Shown: piece after piece, positions 1-10,931 of the stretch
Layout: every line of letters starts with the position of its first letter
Position numbering within the stretch: position 1 is the first letter of the stretch
Assembly: GCF_048544455.1 (NCBI RefSeq)
Contig: NC_133526.1
Coordinates: 5,720,001-5,784,000, forward strand
Reading direction: 5' to 3'
DNA length: 64,000 nucleotides
DNA from: Silene latifolia
Taxonomy: Eukaryota > Streptophyta > Magnoliopsida > Caryophyllales > Caryophyllaceae
Translations under genes and position numbers: made by a program
Notes under the pieces: model-generated
Told to the model about the DNA's origin: nothing
Database searches by the model: none
The model's input: only the letters and a program-made list of their open reading frames with translations

Positions 1-480
1 ATAGGGAGTGAATAAGAAAAAGGAAGGAACATATTTTTGTATTTTTCAATTTTTGAAAAGAAAATAACATGTTTTTGGTAATTTTGCTTTTTTTTTTTTT
101 TTTTTTTTTTTTTTTGAAAATGGAAAGGACATGTTTTTGGTGTTTTTTTAGGCCCTCCCCACACTTATTTATAAACATGAGAGGGCATTTAGAGAAATAA
201 AAGAACATGTTTTTGTTGGTTTTTTGTCATTTTTCAATTTTTTTTTTTGTGATTTTAAAAATAAGAATGCAATGCATGCTCTATACTATATGCAATAATT
301 GGAAGGAAAATGCAAACTATACTACATGAATGCATAGAGAGCTAATTTAGATTAACTCCTATTTGGGTCATGTCACTAAATGTAAAATGCGATAAAAACT
401 TAATTAAAGAGAAGGAGAATATATACATTGTGGTGGTTGTTAAGTAACTCCACCAAACCTCTTCATCAAAGAGTCTTCAA

Positions 481-2376
481 TCAACCGGGATCCCCCTCTT
501 GGAATCCCGCTATCCCTTTAACAACTTCAAATTTTCCCATGGAGTAAGAGCTTCCAAGTTTTGACAACATTTTATGTACACCGCTTATGGCGTGGTGCAC
601 TTCCGACCATTTTCGGGCAATTTCTTCTTCAAGCTTCTTCTTGTCATGGACAAGAATTTCTTCATTTTCGAGGCTTGGTTCACATTTCCCTTTTCTTTTC
701 ACTTTCTTTCTCCATTTTTTTGGTTTCTTCTTCTCAACCCTTGGCTTCATTTTTGAAGGGGTATTAGTGCTAGAATCAAATTTGGGAGGGATCACATTGG
801 GGTGATCCCCTCCACACTCAAGCTTCAACTCTTCTTTTCCTTTTTCATTTTTTGGGAAAGCTTCTAATGGATCAAAAAATGAAGGCCCTAAATTAGGTTT
901 ATCCAAGTTATCTTCCACCATATACACCCTACAACAAGAGTTGCTTAGAGATGGAGCTTCCATAGACTTGGCAAGTTCAAATTCAACCTTGTCTTCACCC
1001 ACTTGCAAAGATAACTTCCCACTCTTCACATCAATCATTGCTCCACCGGTAGCTAGACAAGGTCGCCCCAAAATAATAGGTACATTGTTATCTTCGGGCA
1101 TGTCCATGACATAGAAGTCGCATGGAATCACAAGTTTCCCTACCATCAAAGGAACATCCTCAATCACCCCCAAGGGATACTTGACCGAACGATCGGCTAA
1201 TTGTAGAGAAATCCTTGAAGGCTTCAAATCTTCAAATTGTAGCTTCTTGAACAATGAAAGAGGCATTAAGCTAACACTTGCTCCCAAATCACACAATGCT
1301 CTCTTTATCTTCACTCCTTGGATAGAACAAGGAATAGAAAAACTTCCCGGGTCTTCAAGTTTGCTAGGAAGTTTGCTAGTGAGGATTGCACTACATTCCC
1401 TAGAGAGGTTAACGGATCGTACCCCTTCACTCTTTCTCTTCATAGTGACAAGCTCCTTTAGAAACTTTCCATAGTTAGGGATTTCGGTGATCATGTCAAG
1501 AAAAGGAATCGTGACATTCATTCCCTTCAAGATCTCCACGAACTTCTCATATTTCTTTTCAATTCTAGGCCTTGCAAGCCTTTGTGGAAAGGGTACCGGT
1601 GCTACATGCTCCCTTGGTGGTGGAGTACATTCTTTGGCCTTAGTTGCAATAGGCTCATCCTGCTTTGGAGGGTCAACCATCTCCACCTCCTTAGACTTCT
1701 CCACCATAATCTCATCTTCTTGCACAACTTCAACCGGGTGCTCTTTCACTACTTCACTTGACACCCTCTTCCTCTTCCACTTAGGAGATTTCTCAACCTT
1801 CTCCAATTGCTTACCACTCCTAAAAAACACCGCATTCATCTCCCTTGGGTTAACCGTATTACCCGGAAACTTCCCCGGATTTTGAGCCAATTGACTCAAT
1901 TGTTGTGAAATTTGGGCTACATGAGTTTCCGTTGCTTTTTGGGATGCTCTTATTTCATCATTAACCCGGCTTTGTGAGGCAATGTGGTTGTCAAGCTTTG
2001 AGTCGACTTTTTGATTTGCAATAACCAATTGTTCAAAAGCTTGTTCCCAAGATGGTTTTTGAGGGGTTTGGAAGATTTGGTTTTGTGGTTGGAAATTTTG
2101 GGTTTGTTGTTGATTGAAATTTTGCTCCATGAAACCCCCAAATGGTTGTTGGTTTTGGGTGATGAATTGTTTCCCTTGGAAACCGGGTGGAATTTGTCTT
2201 TGGAATTGAGAGTCTTGATTGAACCTTGGTTGTTGTTGAGGTTGGGAAGTGGTGGGATTTTGAATGTTTTGTGAAGCATAAGACAAGAAAGGGTGAGTTC
2301 TTTTTCCATTGACAAATTGGTTGTTGTTATTATTTGTTGAACCCTTGTCTTGCACTTGTGGACTCCCAAATCCCAT
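481..2376 (-). pseudogene. Gypsy gag C-terminal part and aspartic protease (fossil element)
   Basis: A 631-residue frame. Residues 1-110 are rich in Q and N, followed by a charged linker. A retropepsin-like protease follows at about residues 345-450, with the active-site segment CDLGASVSLMPLSLF and the later flap/hydrophobic block ending IILGRPCLATGGA. Both are typical of plant gypsy proteases. The C-terminal 130 residues are lysine-rich. It overlaps the end of the upstream gag frame by about 47 bases, so gag and protease probably form one polyprotein unit. It belongs to the retroelement, not to the host. Confidence 0.8.
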
Positions 2377-3415
2377 TTACTTGCTCATAGCATTCCTCAC
2401 CTAGGGGTGCAATCAAGGGACACCCAATGGGAGTATGCCCTTGTTCACCACACAACTCACAAGACAAGACTTGCCTCATATCGGAGCCTTTAGGTTTTGA
2501 ATTTAGCAAAGCAACTTGTTGGGTGAGTTCATCTAGCATACCCTTAACCTCCACATTCAAAACCTCCACATTCAAAACCGAATTAGAATCCTTGCTCTTG
2601 CCCTTCCTCATTTGCCTATCACTTCCCCATTCCATAGTTCTTGAGGCCATCTCCTCAATTAGTTCCTTTGCCGCTTTATGCCCCAAGATGTCTAAGGCAC
2701 CTTTCCCCGATCCCGCATCCAATGAAAGCCTAAGGTCTTGAGTCAACCCTTTGTAGAAATTGTTCACTAGCTCGGCCTCGGAGATGCCATGATGTGGGCA
2801 TAACCGTTGGAGCTTCTTGTACCGTTCCCATGCCTCATATAAGGTCTCATCCTCTTCTTGAGTAAAGCTTTGTAATTCACTCTTGACTTTGGCCGTTCTT
2901 GAGGGTGGGAAATATTTGTTCAAAAATGCCGAAGCCAACTCATCCCATGTCTTGAAGGAATCCGGGTCACAATTCTTCAACCAATCCTTGGCCGAACCCC
3001 TAAGAGAACGGGGGAACAACCTAAGGCGAACCGCGTCATCGGAAACCCCATTTGATTTGTACATATCACAATTTTCAAGGAAATCATTTAGATGATTATT
3101 TGGGTTCTCCAAGGGACCTCCTCCAAATTGGTTGTCTTGAACAAGGTTGAGCAAGACATTTTTAATCTCAAAGTTATTAGCTTGAATTCGTGGCCTTTGG
3201 ATGCTTGGATTGACTATGTGCTTAGGAGCCATAGTGTCTCTTATCGGAACCGGCTCAACCATGGTGTTAGGCTCTTCTTCTAAAACCCCAAAAGGATTTT
3301 CAAACACTTCGGTAGCTTCTTGGTGATTAACTTCTTCAATCGGTGGAATATCAAGTAAACCCCTTCTTCTTAGAGAATTAAGTCTTCTTGCCGTGGCTTC
3401 AATTTGTGCGGTCAA
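2330..3415 (-). pseudogene. Gypsy gag capsid-like domain with zinc knuckle (fossil element)
   Basis: A frame of about 361 residues. It carries the Retrotrans_gag signature in the middle (AKDWL, then a run ending FLNKYFPPSRT, then the ETLYEAWERYKKL helix). A single CCHC knuckle, CELCGEQGHTPIGC, lies near the C-terminus. The frame opens at TTG, so the true start is unclear. It lies about 130 bases downstream of the primer-binding site, as expected for gag. Confidence 0.8.
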
Positions 3416-3543
3416 GTTGATATATCGGTTGACCTCGTCTTCGTCGCCTACTCATGCAAAAGACCTAAGCACTTGAAAGAAAGGATTAGTAACAAAGGAC
3501 TTAGTCTAAACTAGAACAAAAACGATTAATATCAAGCCGTACT

Positions 3544-3560
3544 CCCCGGCAACGGCGCCA
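3544..3560 (-). other. Primer-binding site for tRNA-Asp
   Basis: The plus strand reads CCCCGGCAACGGCGCCA. This matches the 3' end of plant tRNA-Asp(GUC) including CCA, so the minus-strand element has the complementary primer-binding site. It lies six bases from the LTR edge at 3567. Confidence 0.85.
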
Positions 3561-3566
3561 AAAACT

Positions 3567-5642
3567 TGATGGTCTCAAGTTAAACCTCGCAAGTGCACGA
3601 TTTTATCGTTGTACACTTAAAAGGGTCGATCCCACAAGGAGTAGGTGGAGTACTAATCGTTCTAATTCACCGGTTTAGCTAAGTCGATAAATAACAAAGA
3701 GGGTAGTAACAAACTAGCGCTAAACTATCAAATTTAAAGACAAACAACAAGATAAGGTAAAAACAAGCTAAAGATAAAGGATGGATCAAATAAAGAGAAG
3801 GACTAGAACTCCGTCCGACCATAAACATGAGTAATTCCGCATACTAATCGTCTCGGCTAATCAAAAGGGGTAGAAAGGTAAGGGGGAGATGGCTCTAATT
3901 CGCCTAGAACCTCCCTTCCGGTCTCGCACTAGGACACTAGCTACTCCGACTAACCCCCCTCCCGGGTTCGAAAGACGGTATCCCCAACTCAAAACCCGAC
4001 GCCCCCAAGAACATGCATTTTCCCAAGGAGGTCAAGTGAATGGTCAAGGTCATTAAGCCCTCATCATATTCCGGGTCATCCCACTCCCCCTTCCGGAGGT
4101 CGATTTCAAACGCTAGCCTAGAGGCACCCTCCCTCGGTTCTCCCTTCCGGTCTCAACCTTAGTTGGTGACAAGGGTCGGTCCCCAAATATTCGACTAACA
4201 ACCTAACCAACTTCCGTTGGTGGACAAGGGTCAAAAGCCGACACTACCCGAAAACCAAACCTTAAGCATGAAAATTCCCCTAGACTACCCTAACCAATTT
4301 TCCCCACAAATTAGCCTTAGTGACAATTAGTGAGTGAAATTACCATATCAAGTCAAACCGAGTCCTAGAAGGAGACTACTCACTAATCATCGTCCTAATT
4401 GAAAAATAAACAATAAAGATGGAAACTTTGGTCACAAACATGGTGAGGAGATGAATCTTACTACTAAACATGCAACAAATCAACAATAATTAAGAGAAGA
4501 AGAGATTATTTCTAATAACAAGGTTAACTAATCTAAAAGGCACAATCTTTAACCAAATCAACTCAAAGATTAAGTCTTTGAGGACAACTATCCAAGGATG
4601 AACAAATAAAAGAGAATCAAAGCAAAGAGGAACAATGAAAAGATGAACAATGATGAAATCAACAACAACAAACAAACAACAACAACGATTTTAACATAAA
4701 CAATCAAAATAAACTTGAAGGAAGAACAAAATGTAAACAAATGAAAATAAGGAGAGAAATAATACCAATCAAGAAGCAAGAAAGGAATTATGATAGAATA
4801 AATAAGTATAAACTTTCAATCTTCTTCTTACAACCCGAATTCAATCACAAATTGATTGAATTACTAGTCTAATTAAGGAATGATTAGCAAAAGGATTAGC
4901 AAAGTTTTAAACTTGAAAGGGAAATATTCTCAGATCTAGGGTTGTGTGTACAAAGGGGTTTAAGAGAGGGTATTTATAGGTTCCGCAAGGATTAGGATAG
5001 AATTTGGAATGGGTTTCTGAAACACGTACTCGCAATCCCGGCCGGTCAACCGGCTGCCGGTCCTTTGACCGGCTGGGAGTTTCCTGGATTTTGAATTAAC
5101 GTTTTGAAGTTGTCAGGTATGCTTGGCCGGTCAACCGGCTGCCGGTCCCTGACCGGCTGGGACACCTTTGACTTTAAACTTGACTTTTGGCTTTTGGAGG
5201 GACTCCCAGCCGGCTAGCCGGCTGCCGGTCATTTGACCGGCTGGGAGATTCCTGTAACTTTCTTCATTTCTCGTATTTCTTAAGCTCATATGTCTTCCCA
5301 GCCGGCTAGCCGGCCGCCGGGCCACCGGCTGGGGATGCTTCTTCCATACTTCTTCCTTCATTTCCATATATATGTATTCCCAGCCGGCTAGCCGGCTGCC
5401 GGCCTACCGGCTGAGGATACTCCTCAGCATCATTCCCTTCATCTTTCATGCATAGCTTAGAAATCCCGTCTTTCTAGCTTCGTTTCGCCCGTTCCCGCCT
5501 CAATTTCTGCAAGGGGGCCACAGTGTCATAGTAAAGGGAATCGGGACAAGAAACGAGAGTAAAGGGGGTACAAAACCGCCTCAAATGGGGTCGAATATGC
5601 ATGAAAATAGAGGGAAAAAGAGTGCAAAATGGTTCTATATCA
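3567..5642 (-). repeat. 5' LTR of the gypsy element
   Basis: The edge near the primer-binding site is at 3567 (plus strand TGATGG) and the outer edge at 5642 (plus strand ATATCA), giving short TGAT/ATCA inverted termini and a length of about 2.08 kb. The inner edge is fixed by the primer-binding site. The outer edge is inferred from the matching terminus and is less sure. A short AT-rich leader region lies in 4400-4800, and a GC-rich repeat block lies at 5038-5417. Confidence 0.65.
5038..5417. repeat. Five tandem ~85-bp units with a CCGG-rich palindrome, inside the LTR
   Basis: Units start near 5038, 5122, 5207, 5296 and 5380. Each contains an imperfect palindrome built from AGCCGGCTAGCCGGCTGCC or GGCCGGTCAACCGGCTGCC followed by ACCGGCTGGGA. 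The surroundings are AT-rich, so the block stands out in GC content. Confidence 0.85.
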
Positions 5643-5900
5643 ATGCATAAGAAAGATTATGTTCGATTAAAAATATAATGTGCGTTTCTTTAGTTCAATT
5701 AATTAATGATCATAACACATGTACACCATTGAGAGCTTGAGGGCTTGAGTAATTAATGGTCTAAATTATTAAGACTCTTTCAAACTTACACTTATTCAAA
5801 ATTTAGGCTAATGCGTGAGTCTTGAACTGATAGTCAGATATGAATAATACTATTAGTTGCTCTGTTGTTACACAAAAGTTTTAAGTTGTCCAAACCGCTA

Positions 5901-6084
5901 AATTCTACTTCTGTTCTTCTCAGTATCGTTCCTCCTCCTTATGATCTCCTATTCTTATAAAAATAGAGTAAATTAATGAAACAAAAATAGTAACATAGAT
6001 CGGTGAATTGTTTTATATGTCTTGATCGCTTGAATGTATATGGAGACATTTATGATAAATATCTACACATTTCAATGATTATTA
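5901..6084 (+). repeat. Dispersed direct repeat, copy 1
   Basis: Begins AATTCTACTTC and ends TTTCAATGATTATT. It is clearly similar along its length to 8382-8568 in the same orientation, with scattered substitutions and small indels. I see no terminal inverted repeats, so it may be a fragment of a larger repeat or a local duplication. Confidence 0.7.
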
Positions 6085-8134
6085 GTAGTCTCTAAACAAC
6101 AATACAAAAACATTTGTGATTCAATTACATAGAATGCATGAGATTCCCATTAGGATCATCTTTAACAATATACATATTGAATGTTCTAAGAATTTGTTGA
6201 ACAATAGATTGCAAATATTGGTTTACATTGTTATAGTTTGGTAGTAGAAGTTAATTAAGTTGATAAAAAAAAGTCCAACTATGTTGAAATTCGGAACACA
6301 CAAAACTTTTGGGTTGATTTTGTTGATTATTAATGGATCATCAGTCCTTTAACATAAAAGCTACTATTTTTGGTATTAAGTATATCAGTTGTATAACATC
6401 CGAAAACACAATTGTATTATATAGTTACCTATTTTTATTGTTGTACGCACCACCGATTTTAGTTAATTTGAAACGTCATTCCCAAAAATAATGTGATTTA
6501 ATGTCTTAAAATGAATACGTGATAACTGAGACTGTCTTTTATAAGATTCACAAATTAGATTAACTTACAACATCGTTTCCATTTTGTAAGCATACGATAT
6601 TGTAAATGTTGAATGGTGGTATGCAAAACAACATGTATCTCAATTATATATGTAGCTTGTTTGGAGTATTTTTTTTTAAAATCTCTAAACAATAAATTTG
6701 TTTTCACTATCTACCATTAATACTGATTGTTCCCTATGAATTTCAAGCGAAATATAATACGACATCTAATTTTTGAGTGAATTAACGGTCAAACTTTTCA
6801 AAGTTTGACCCTCAAAAATCAAATGAGGAGTTTTGTGTGGATTGGAGGGAGTAGGATATTAGGATACATCTCTTAAACTCGATTAGTTTTAGATTAATTT
6901 TATTAGAATTATAACTCATTTTTGTTTATTTGAAATGTTATCTATTAACAAATCAAGTCTCATCATCTTACATTCTACTCTTTATTTATAATAACAAAAT
7001 GAACAAATTCTCATAAAAGAGTTTCAATTTCAAGAAAATGGCTTCAAATGACTAAATATATATGTACAATCGTTTCACTTCTTAACCAATATATATGCAA
7101 TTAATTTAACCTAATTTATTACACTAAGGAGTACCTTATATTCAAGTAAAACCATATGGGATACCTCATGGTTAACCATTAACAAAAAAAGATTTTTTTC
7201 AACATTGGTGCCAAGAGGTTTAGCCTAATTCCACTTTAGTGCCTTGAGGTTTTGACTATTTTCCACTTAAGTGACGTATACATACATTCTTAGCATTTTA
7301 TAAAGAATACTAAAAAAAATTTGAACATAACAAATCAAGCATTTTTTTTTTTCAATATTATGTTGATTATTCTATTTTGTATGTAGTTTATTTTACTGAA
7401 AAATGTAATTAATTAAGATTAAAGTTGAAAATTAAATATTTTAGGTCACCAAAATGTAATTAATTAAAATTAAAGTTTACTATTAAATGATAGCTCAATT
7501 TTTTTTAATCTTATGTGAATGTTATTGGTAATCCAATCATACACATTTGATAAGTTATAGAAAGTCAGAGTTAAAACTGTTCATGTCATCGTTGAAGTTG
7601 TTTATTTCTAATATTGTCATCATAGAAATTTGTCTCCTTCCACTGCCATTGTAAAAGCCAAATGCCAAGTAAATGTCATTCCTTACATTTTTTTCCTAAT
7701 ATGACATGTTACTTTTTCCTGAACTATTTTTTTAAAAAATAAAAATCGGCATTTTCTTAACGTTTTTGTAAAAGATAATTACAGGTCTGGTTATAATTAA
7801 CAACTCAAATCTTTTTTAAATCTTTAAATATTCAAAAAAGTTTTAAAATAAAATTATCTTTGTTACTACACGAATTTCACTAAGAAGCTAAAATCGAAGA
7901 AGTTAGATTTTTGACAATATTTTATATTTGTCAAAAAATAGGATCTTTTTTTTTTCACAAAGAGTAATTGTATGTTTATAAAATATACAATTTTAACACT
8001 TTTATATGTTTATTATATGACATTTCGCGTTATAAATATTTCTAAAATAAATATTCTTTAAAAGTTGTTTTTCTATTATTATTTTAGTAAAGAATAATCG
8101 ATAAATTATTAAATTCACTTCTATTAGTATTATT

Positions 8135-8340
8135 TTTTTTCTCATAAATTATTAGATCTACTTCTATTAGGATTATTTTCTCATATTATTAGATCTTCTT
8201 CGATTAGGATATTTTCTCATAAATTATTAGATCTGCCTCTATTAGAATTATTTTCTCATATTATTAGATCTACTTCGATTAGGATATTATATTTTCTCAT
8301 AAATTATTAAGAAAAAAAGCTAGATCTACACTTATTAGGA
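8135..8340. repeat. Tandem array of ~37-bp AT-rich units
   Basis: About five units built on TTCTCATAAATTATTAGATC followed by TACTTCTATTAGGATTATT. Two variants alternate, giving a higher-order period near 74 bp. The last unit is interrupted. Confidence 0.75.
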
Positions 8341-8381
8341 TAATGATAATAATTTTATATAAAATTTATTTTATATATAGG

Positions 8382-8568
8382 AATTCTACTTCGCTTTTTT
8401 TCGGTTTCATTCCTCCATCTAATGATCTCCACATTCTTATAGAAAGTAAATTAGTTAAACAAAAATAGTAACATATATATAGATTAGTGAAATGTTTTAT
8501 GTATTGATAACTTGAATGTATATGGAGGCATTTATGTTTATGATTTCTATACACACTTCAATGATTAT
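8382..8568 (+). repeat. Dispersed direct repeat, copy 2
   Basis: Second copy of the repeat at 5901-6084, about 2.5 kb away in direct orientation. Confidence 0.7.
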
Positions 8569-9071
8569 TTAGTGATTACATTTTGATGAAATCGTAATTT
8601 ATACTTCGTGTAACTATGTAAGATTACACTACATCATCTTAACATAACTATTTAATAAAATAAATTCATCTTTTATCCACCAACTTCTTGAATTTTGATA
8701 ATTATGAATTTACTTATATTAGGATAATTTTGAATTTCTATTATCTATTTGATAATTTTAATCTACTTATATTATGATAATTTTATTAAAATATTTTTGA
8801 TCTACTTATATTAGGATAATTTTATTAAAATTTGTTTTAAATACTAAGAAATCTACTTTTATTATGATAATTTTATTTATTTAATTTTTTTTCGAAATCT
8901 ACTCTTGTTAGGATTTCTAAAAAAGTTGGACTCTCTAATATTGCTCGAAAAGTTTCTGCTTTATATATATGTATTGATTGATTGATTGATGTATTGATTT
9001 TTGTTAAACATAATCGCGATTAAAATCCAAACTACTTATCTAAAACGTACTACTACAATTTAATCGCGACG

Positions 9072-9109
9072 AGAATCCTAACAACAATCACCTTCCTAAT
9101 CTCAATATA
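9072..9109 (+). promoter_or_regulatory. Conserved F-box cluster promoter block (gene at 9167)
   Basis: Reads AGAATCCTAACAACAATCAC then CTTCCTAATCTCAATATA. Nearly the same block precedes most F-box loci of the window, 50-140 bp before the ATG. Its function is inferred from conservation and position only. Confidence 0.6.
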
Positions 9110-9166
9110 ATTCCTTCTTTAAATACTAAGATCCGGGAGTTGTTCTCCATCACAAGATTTTGAGAA

Positions 9167-10360
9167 ATGTGGTGTCTCACTACAAGAAACAGATGCAATC
9201 GAAAGACGAACCATCGAATACCGTTAGATGTGATACTTGAAATACTATCTTGGTTACCGGCTAAATCTGCCCTACGCTTCAAATGCGTATGCAAAGAGTG
9301 GTGCGATCTTATCAACACCCAATTCTTCGCGAAACTCCATCTTAACAAACTGCTCCAATCCGACTCAAGACACAAATACTCCCTTTTTTGTACAACTACC
9401 TTTCGTATCGTCGATGATTTTTATCGTCCCTCTAGATGGATCAAATTGAAATTGCCTCAGGATATCACAAGTCTTAACGAAGCCTATAGCAATGTTATAG
9501 GCTCCTGTAATGGCTTGGTTTGCTGCAAAATTTATACCGTCGTGCATAGGTTTTATTTCACGGTTAAGTGTTTCCGTATATGCAACCCTACAACGCGTTC
9601 TTTCAAATTGATTTTTCCTTCCATAGGGATGACATGGTGGGACGATAACTTATCATATGGTTTTGGTTACGATAGTGAACATGACGATTATAAGATTGTA
9701 GTGACTAGTAGAGTTTGGACGGAGAGTGACCGAGAAGTGCGTATATATAGCTTGAATGCTGATTCATGGAGCTATCCTACTCCTCCGCCGCCTACTCGAG
9801 TTTCATCCGGAAGAAGATGGGAAAATAAAAGCTGGCAAAATGCAGTATTCAAATATAAGATGCTACACTATCTTGTTTCAGATGTAGGCGATTATAGAAT
9901 TGCTCGATTTGATGTTGTTACGGAGAAATGGAGAGACGACCTTAGTTTACCTCAAGTAAAGAATCCGGTACAATTAGGAGAGTTGGATGGATTGTTATAT
10001 CTACGCGGTGGTAGTTATTCAAGTGAAGTATGGATAATGGAGGAAGATGGTTCATGGAATAAGATGTTTCATCTTCCTACAAATTTTGACCGGCGGTATC
10101 AGCTTATTGCTCTTTCAAAGGACGGACGTCATCGTTTACTGCTTCAATATCTAGAATATTGTGGGGATCTCAAATGGTATGATCACCAAAATGACAAAAT
10201 GGTACCCTTCACTTTAAAGGTACCAGCATGGTATAGCTTAGTCCACCTTTGTATTGCTAGCCTCGTTACGATTCCTGGGTGCTCCTCGGAAAAGTTGCAT
10301 GATATCAAGGAAAAACGAGCTAAGCTTCGTCTTTTAGGTTGTGTAGGCTTATCTTCATAG
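9167..10360 (+). CDS. F-box protein with F-box-associated domain (F-box gene 1)
   Basis: A single-exon gene of 397 residues. The F-box is at residues 18-56 (IPLDVILEILSWLPAKSALR, then FKCVCKEWCDLIN). The F-box-associated domain follows, with GSCNGLVC at 112-119, CNPTTR at 139-144, YGFGYDSEHDDYKIV at 164-178, then an IARFDVVTEKWRDDLSLP block and a YLRGG...WIMEEDGSWNKMF block. In this family the F-box binds SKP1 and the C-terminal domain selects substrates for SCF ubiquitin ligase; the substrate is unknown. The ATG is well placed, because an in-frame stop lies just upstream (TTTTGAGAAATG). It is tail-to-tail with the gene at 12110. Intact and probably functional. Confidence 0.9.
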   Translation: MWCLTTRNRCNRKTNHRIPLDVILEILSWLPAKSALRFKCVCKEWCDLINTQFFAKLHLNKLLQSDSRHKYSLFCTTTFRIVDDFYRPSRWIKLKLPQDITSLNEAYSNVIGSCNGLVCCKIYTVVHRFYFTVKCFRICNPTTRSFKLIFPSIGMTWWDDNLSYGFGYDSEHDDYKIVVTSRVWTESDREVRIYSLNADSWSYPTPPPPTRVSSGRRWENKSWQNAVFKYKMLHYLVSDVGDYRIARFDVVTEKWRDDLSLPQVKNPVQLGELDGLLYLRGGSYSSEVWIMEEDGSWNKMFHLPTNFDRRYQLIALSKDGRHRLLLQYLEYCGDLKWYDHQNDKMVPFTLKVPAWYSLVHLCIASLVTIPGCSSEKLHDIKEKRAKLRLLGCVGLSS

Positions 10361-10931
10361 TACGGTTTCAAACTTGATGTCGAAACTGTCCTTAATTTGC
10401 GATATGATTTCTGTTACAGCTGGGGCAACCTTCTTCGGGGTACTGAAGGCAATTTAATGGGTTGAACTCTCCCAAGTTTGGCTTTTTCATTCGCAAGAGT
10501 CATGAATCGAACCCTGATGAGCACTTATTTAAAATATGAGAGCCCTTACCACTCATACCAGTCAATTATGATCGTTTGAATAGCTATTGTAGCGACTTAT
10601 TGTTGCCGAATTTAAATTACTCTCTTTGATTTTAAATACTTAAACGAACTTTCTTTGATTTTAATACTCCTTGCGTTAAAGTACCGCTATGCCTTGGTGG
10701 GCTTGGTCTAGTGCTAGCTGCGCTGCTAATATTTTTCAGTGAAGCGATTCGAGCTATAATATGACTGCGCATACGGTTATTGTAATAAGCACATCAGTTA
10801 ATGTTTTCCGGTGCTCTAAAGTTTTAAATATTGATTTCAATTTGCAACACTAAAGCATGACATTCGATATCAAGTTTTAAACCGTACTATGAACACAAAC
10901 ATAATATTTGTTGGAAAACAGAACGTGTATT
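10361..10931. other. Convergent intergenic spacer with inverted 3' flanks and SINE-like piece
   Basis: The first bases after gene 1 (TACGGTTTCAAACTTGATGTCG) recur inverted at about 10865-10890, before the end of gene 2. Hence the two genes share duplicated 3' flanks in opposite orientation. On the minus strand, 10440-10560 has a box-A-like GAGTGGTAAGGGC and a box-B-like GGTTCGATTC, suggesting an old tRNA-derived SINE. Confidence 0.5.

Larger units (their letters stand above)
1..5642 (-). mobile_element. Ty3/gypsy LTR retrotransposon (Athila/Tat-like), left part outside window
   Basis: This is a fossil LTR element read on the minus strand. From right to left it shows one LTR (3567-5642), a primer-binding site for tRNA-Asp (3544-3560), gag with a zinc knuckle, and an aspartic protease. 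Positions 1-480 after the protease are non-coding and T-rich, with no reverse transcriptase in sight, so it may be a gag-protease-only (non-autonomous) type, or pol may lie further out. Only one end is visible, so no target duplication can be checked and age cannot be estimated. The gag and protease frames are long and look mostly open. The lineage is inferred from the gag sequence and the tRNA-Asp primer. Confidence 0.85.
5643..9071. other. AT-rich intergenic DNA without a recognisable gene
   Basis: No supported coding region. It holds two copies of a ~185-bp repeat (5901-6084, 8382-8568), a piece resembling the right end of a Stowaway MITE near 6830-6853 (GGATTGGAGGGAGTA), a tandem array at 8135-8340, and looser repeats of an AT-rich ~35-bp motif at 8690-8930. 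The few short frames here have no similarity I recognise. Confidence 0.7.

Noticed and set aside
5038-5417. CRISPR-like array of palindromic repeats
   Set aside because: Units are degenerate, include the spacers in the repeat, and lie inside a plant retrotransposon LTR.
9088-9375. Small antisense frames over F-box 5' ends (also 11902-12150, 31771-32121, 41472-41657)
   Set aside because: They recur at the same place in all paralogues and are antisense shadows of the conserved F-box coding region.
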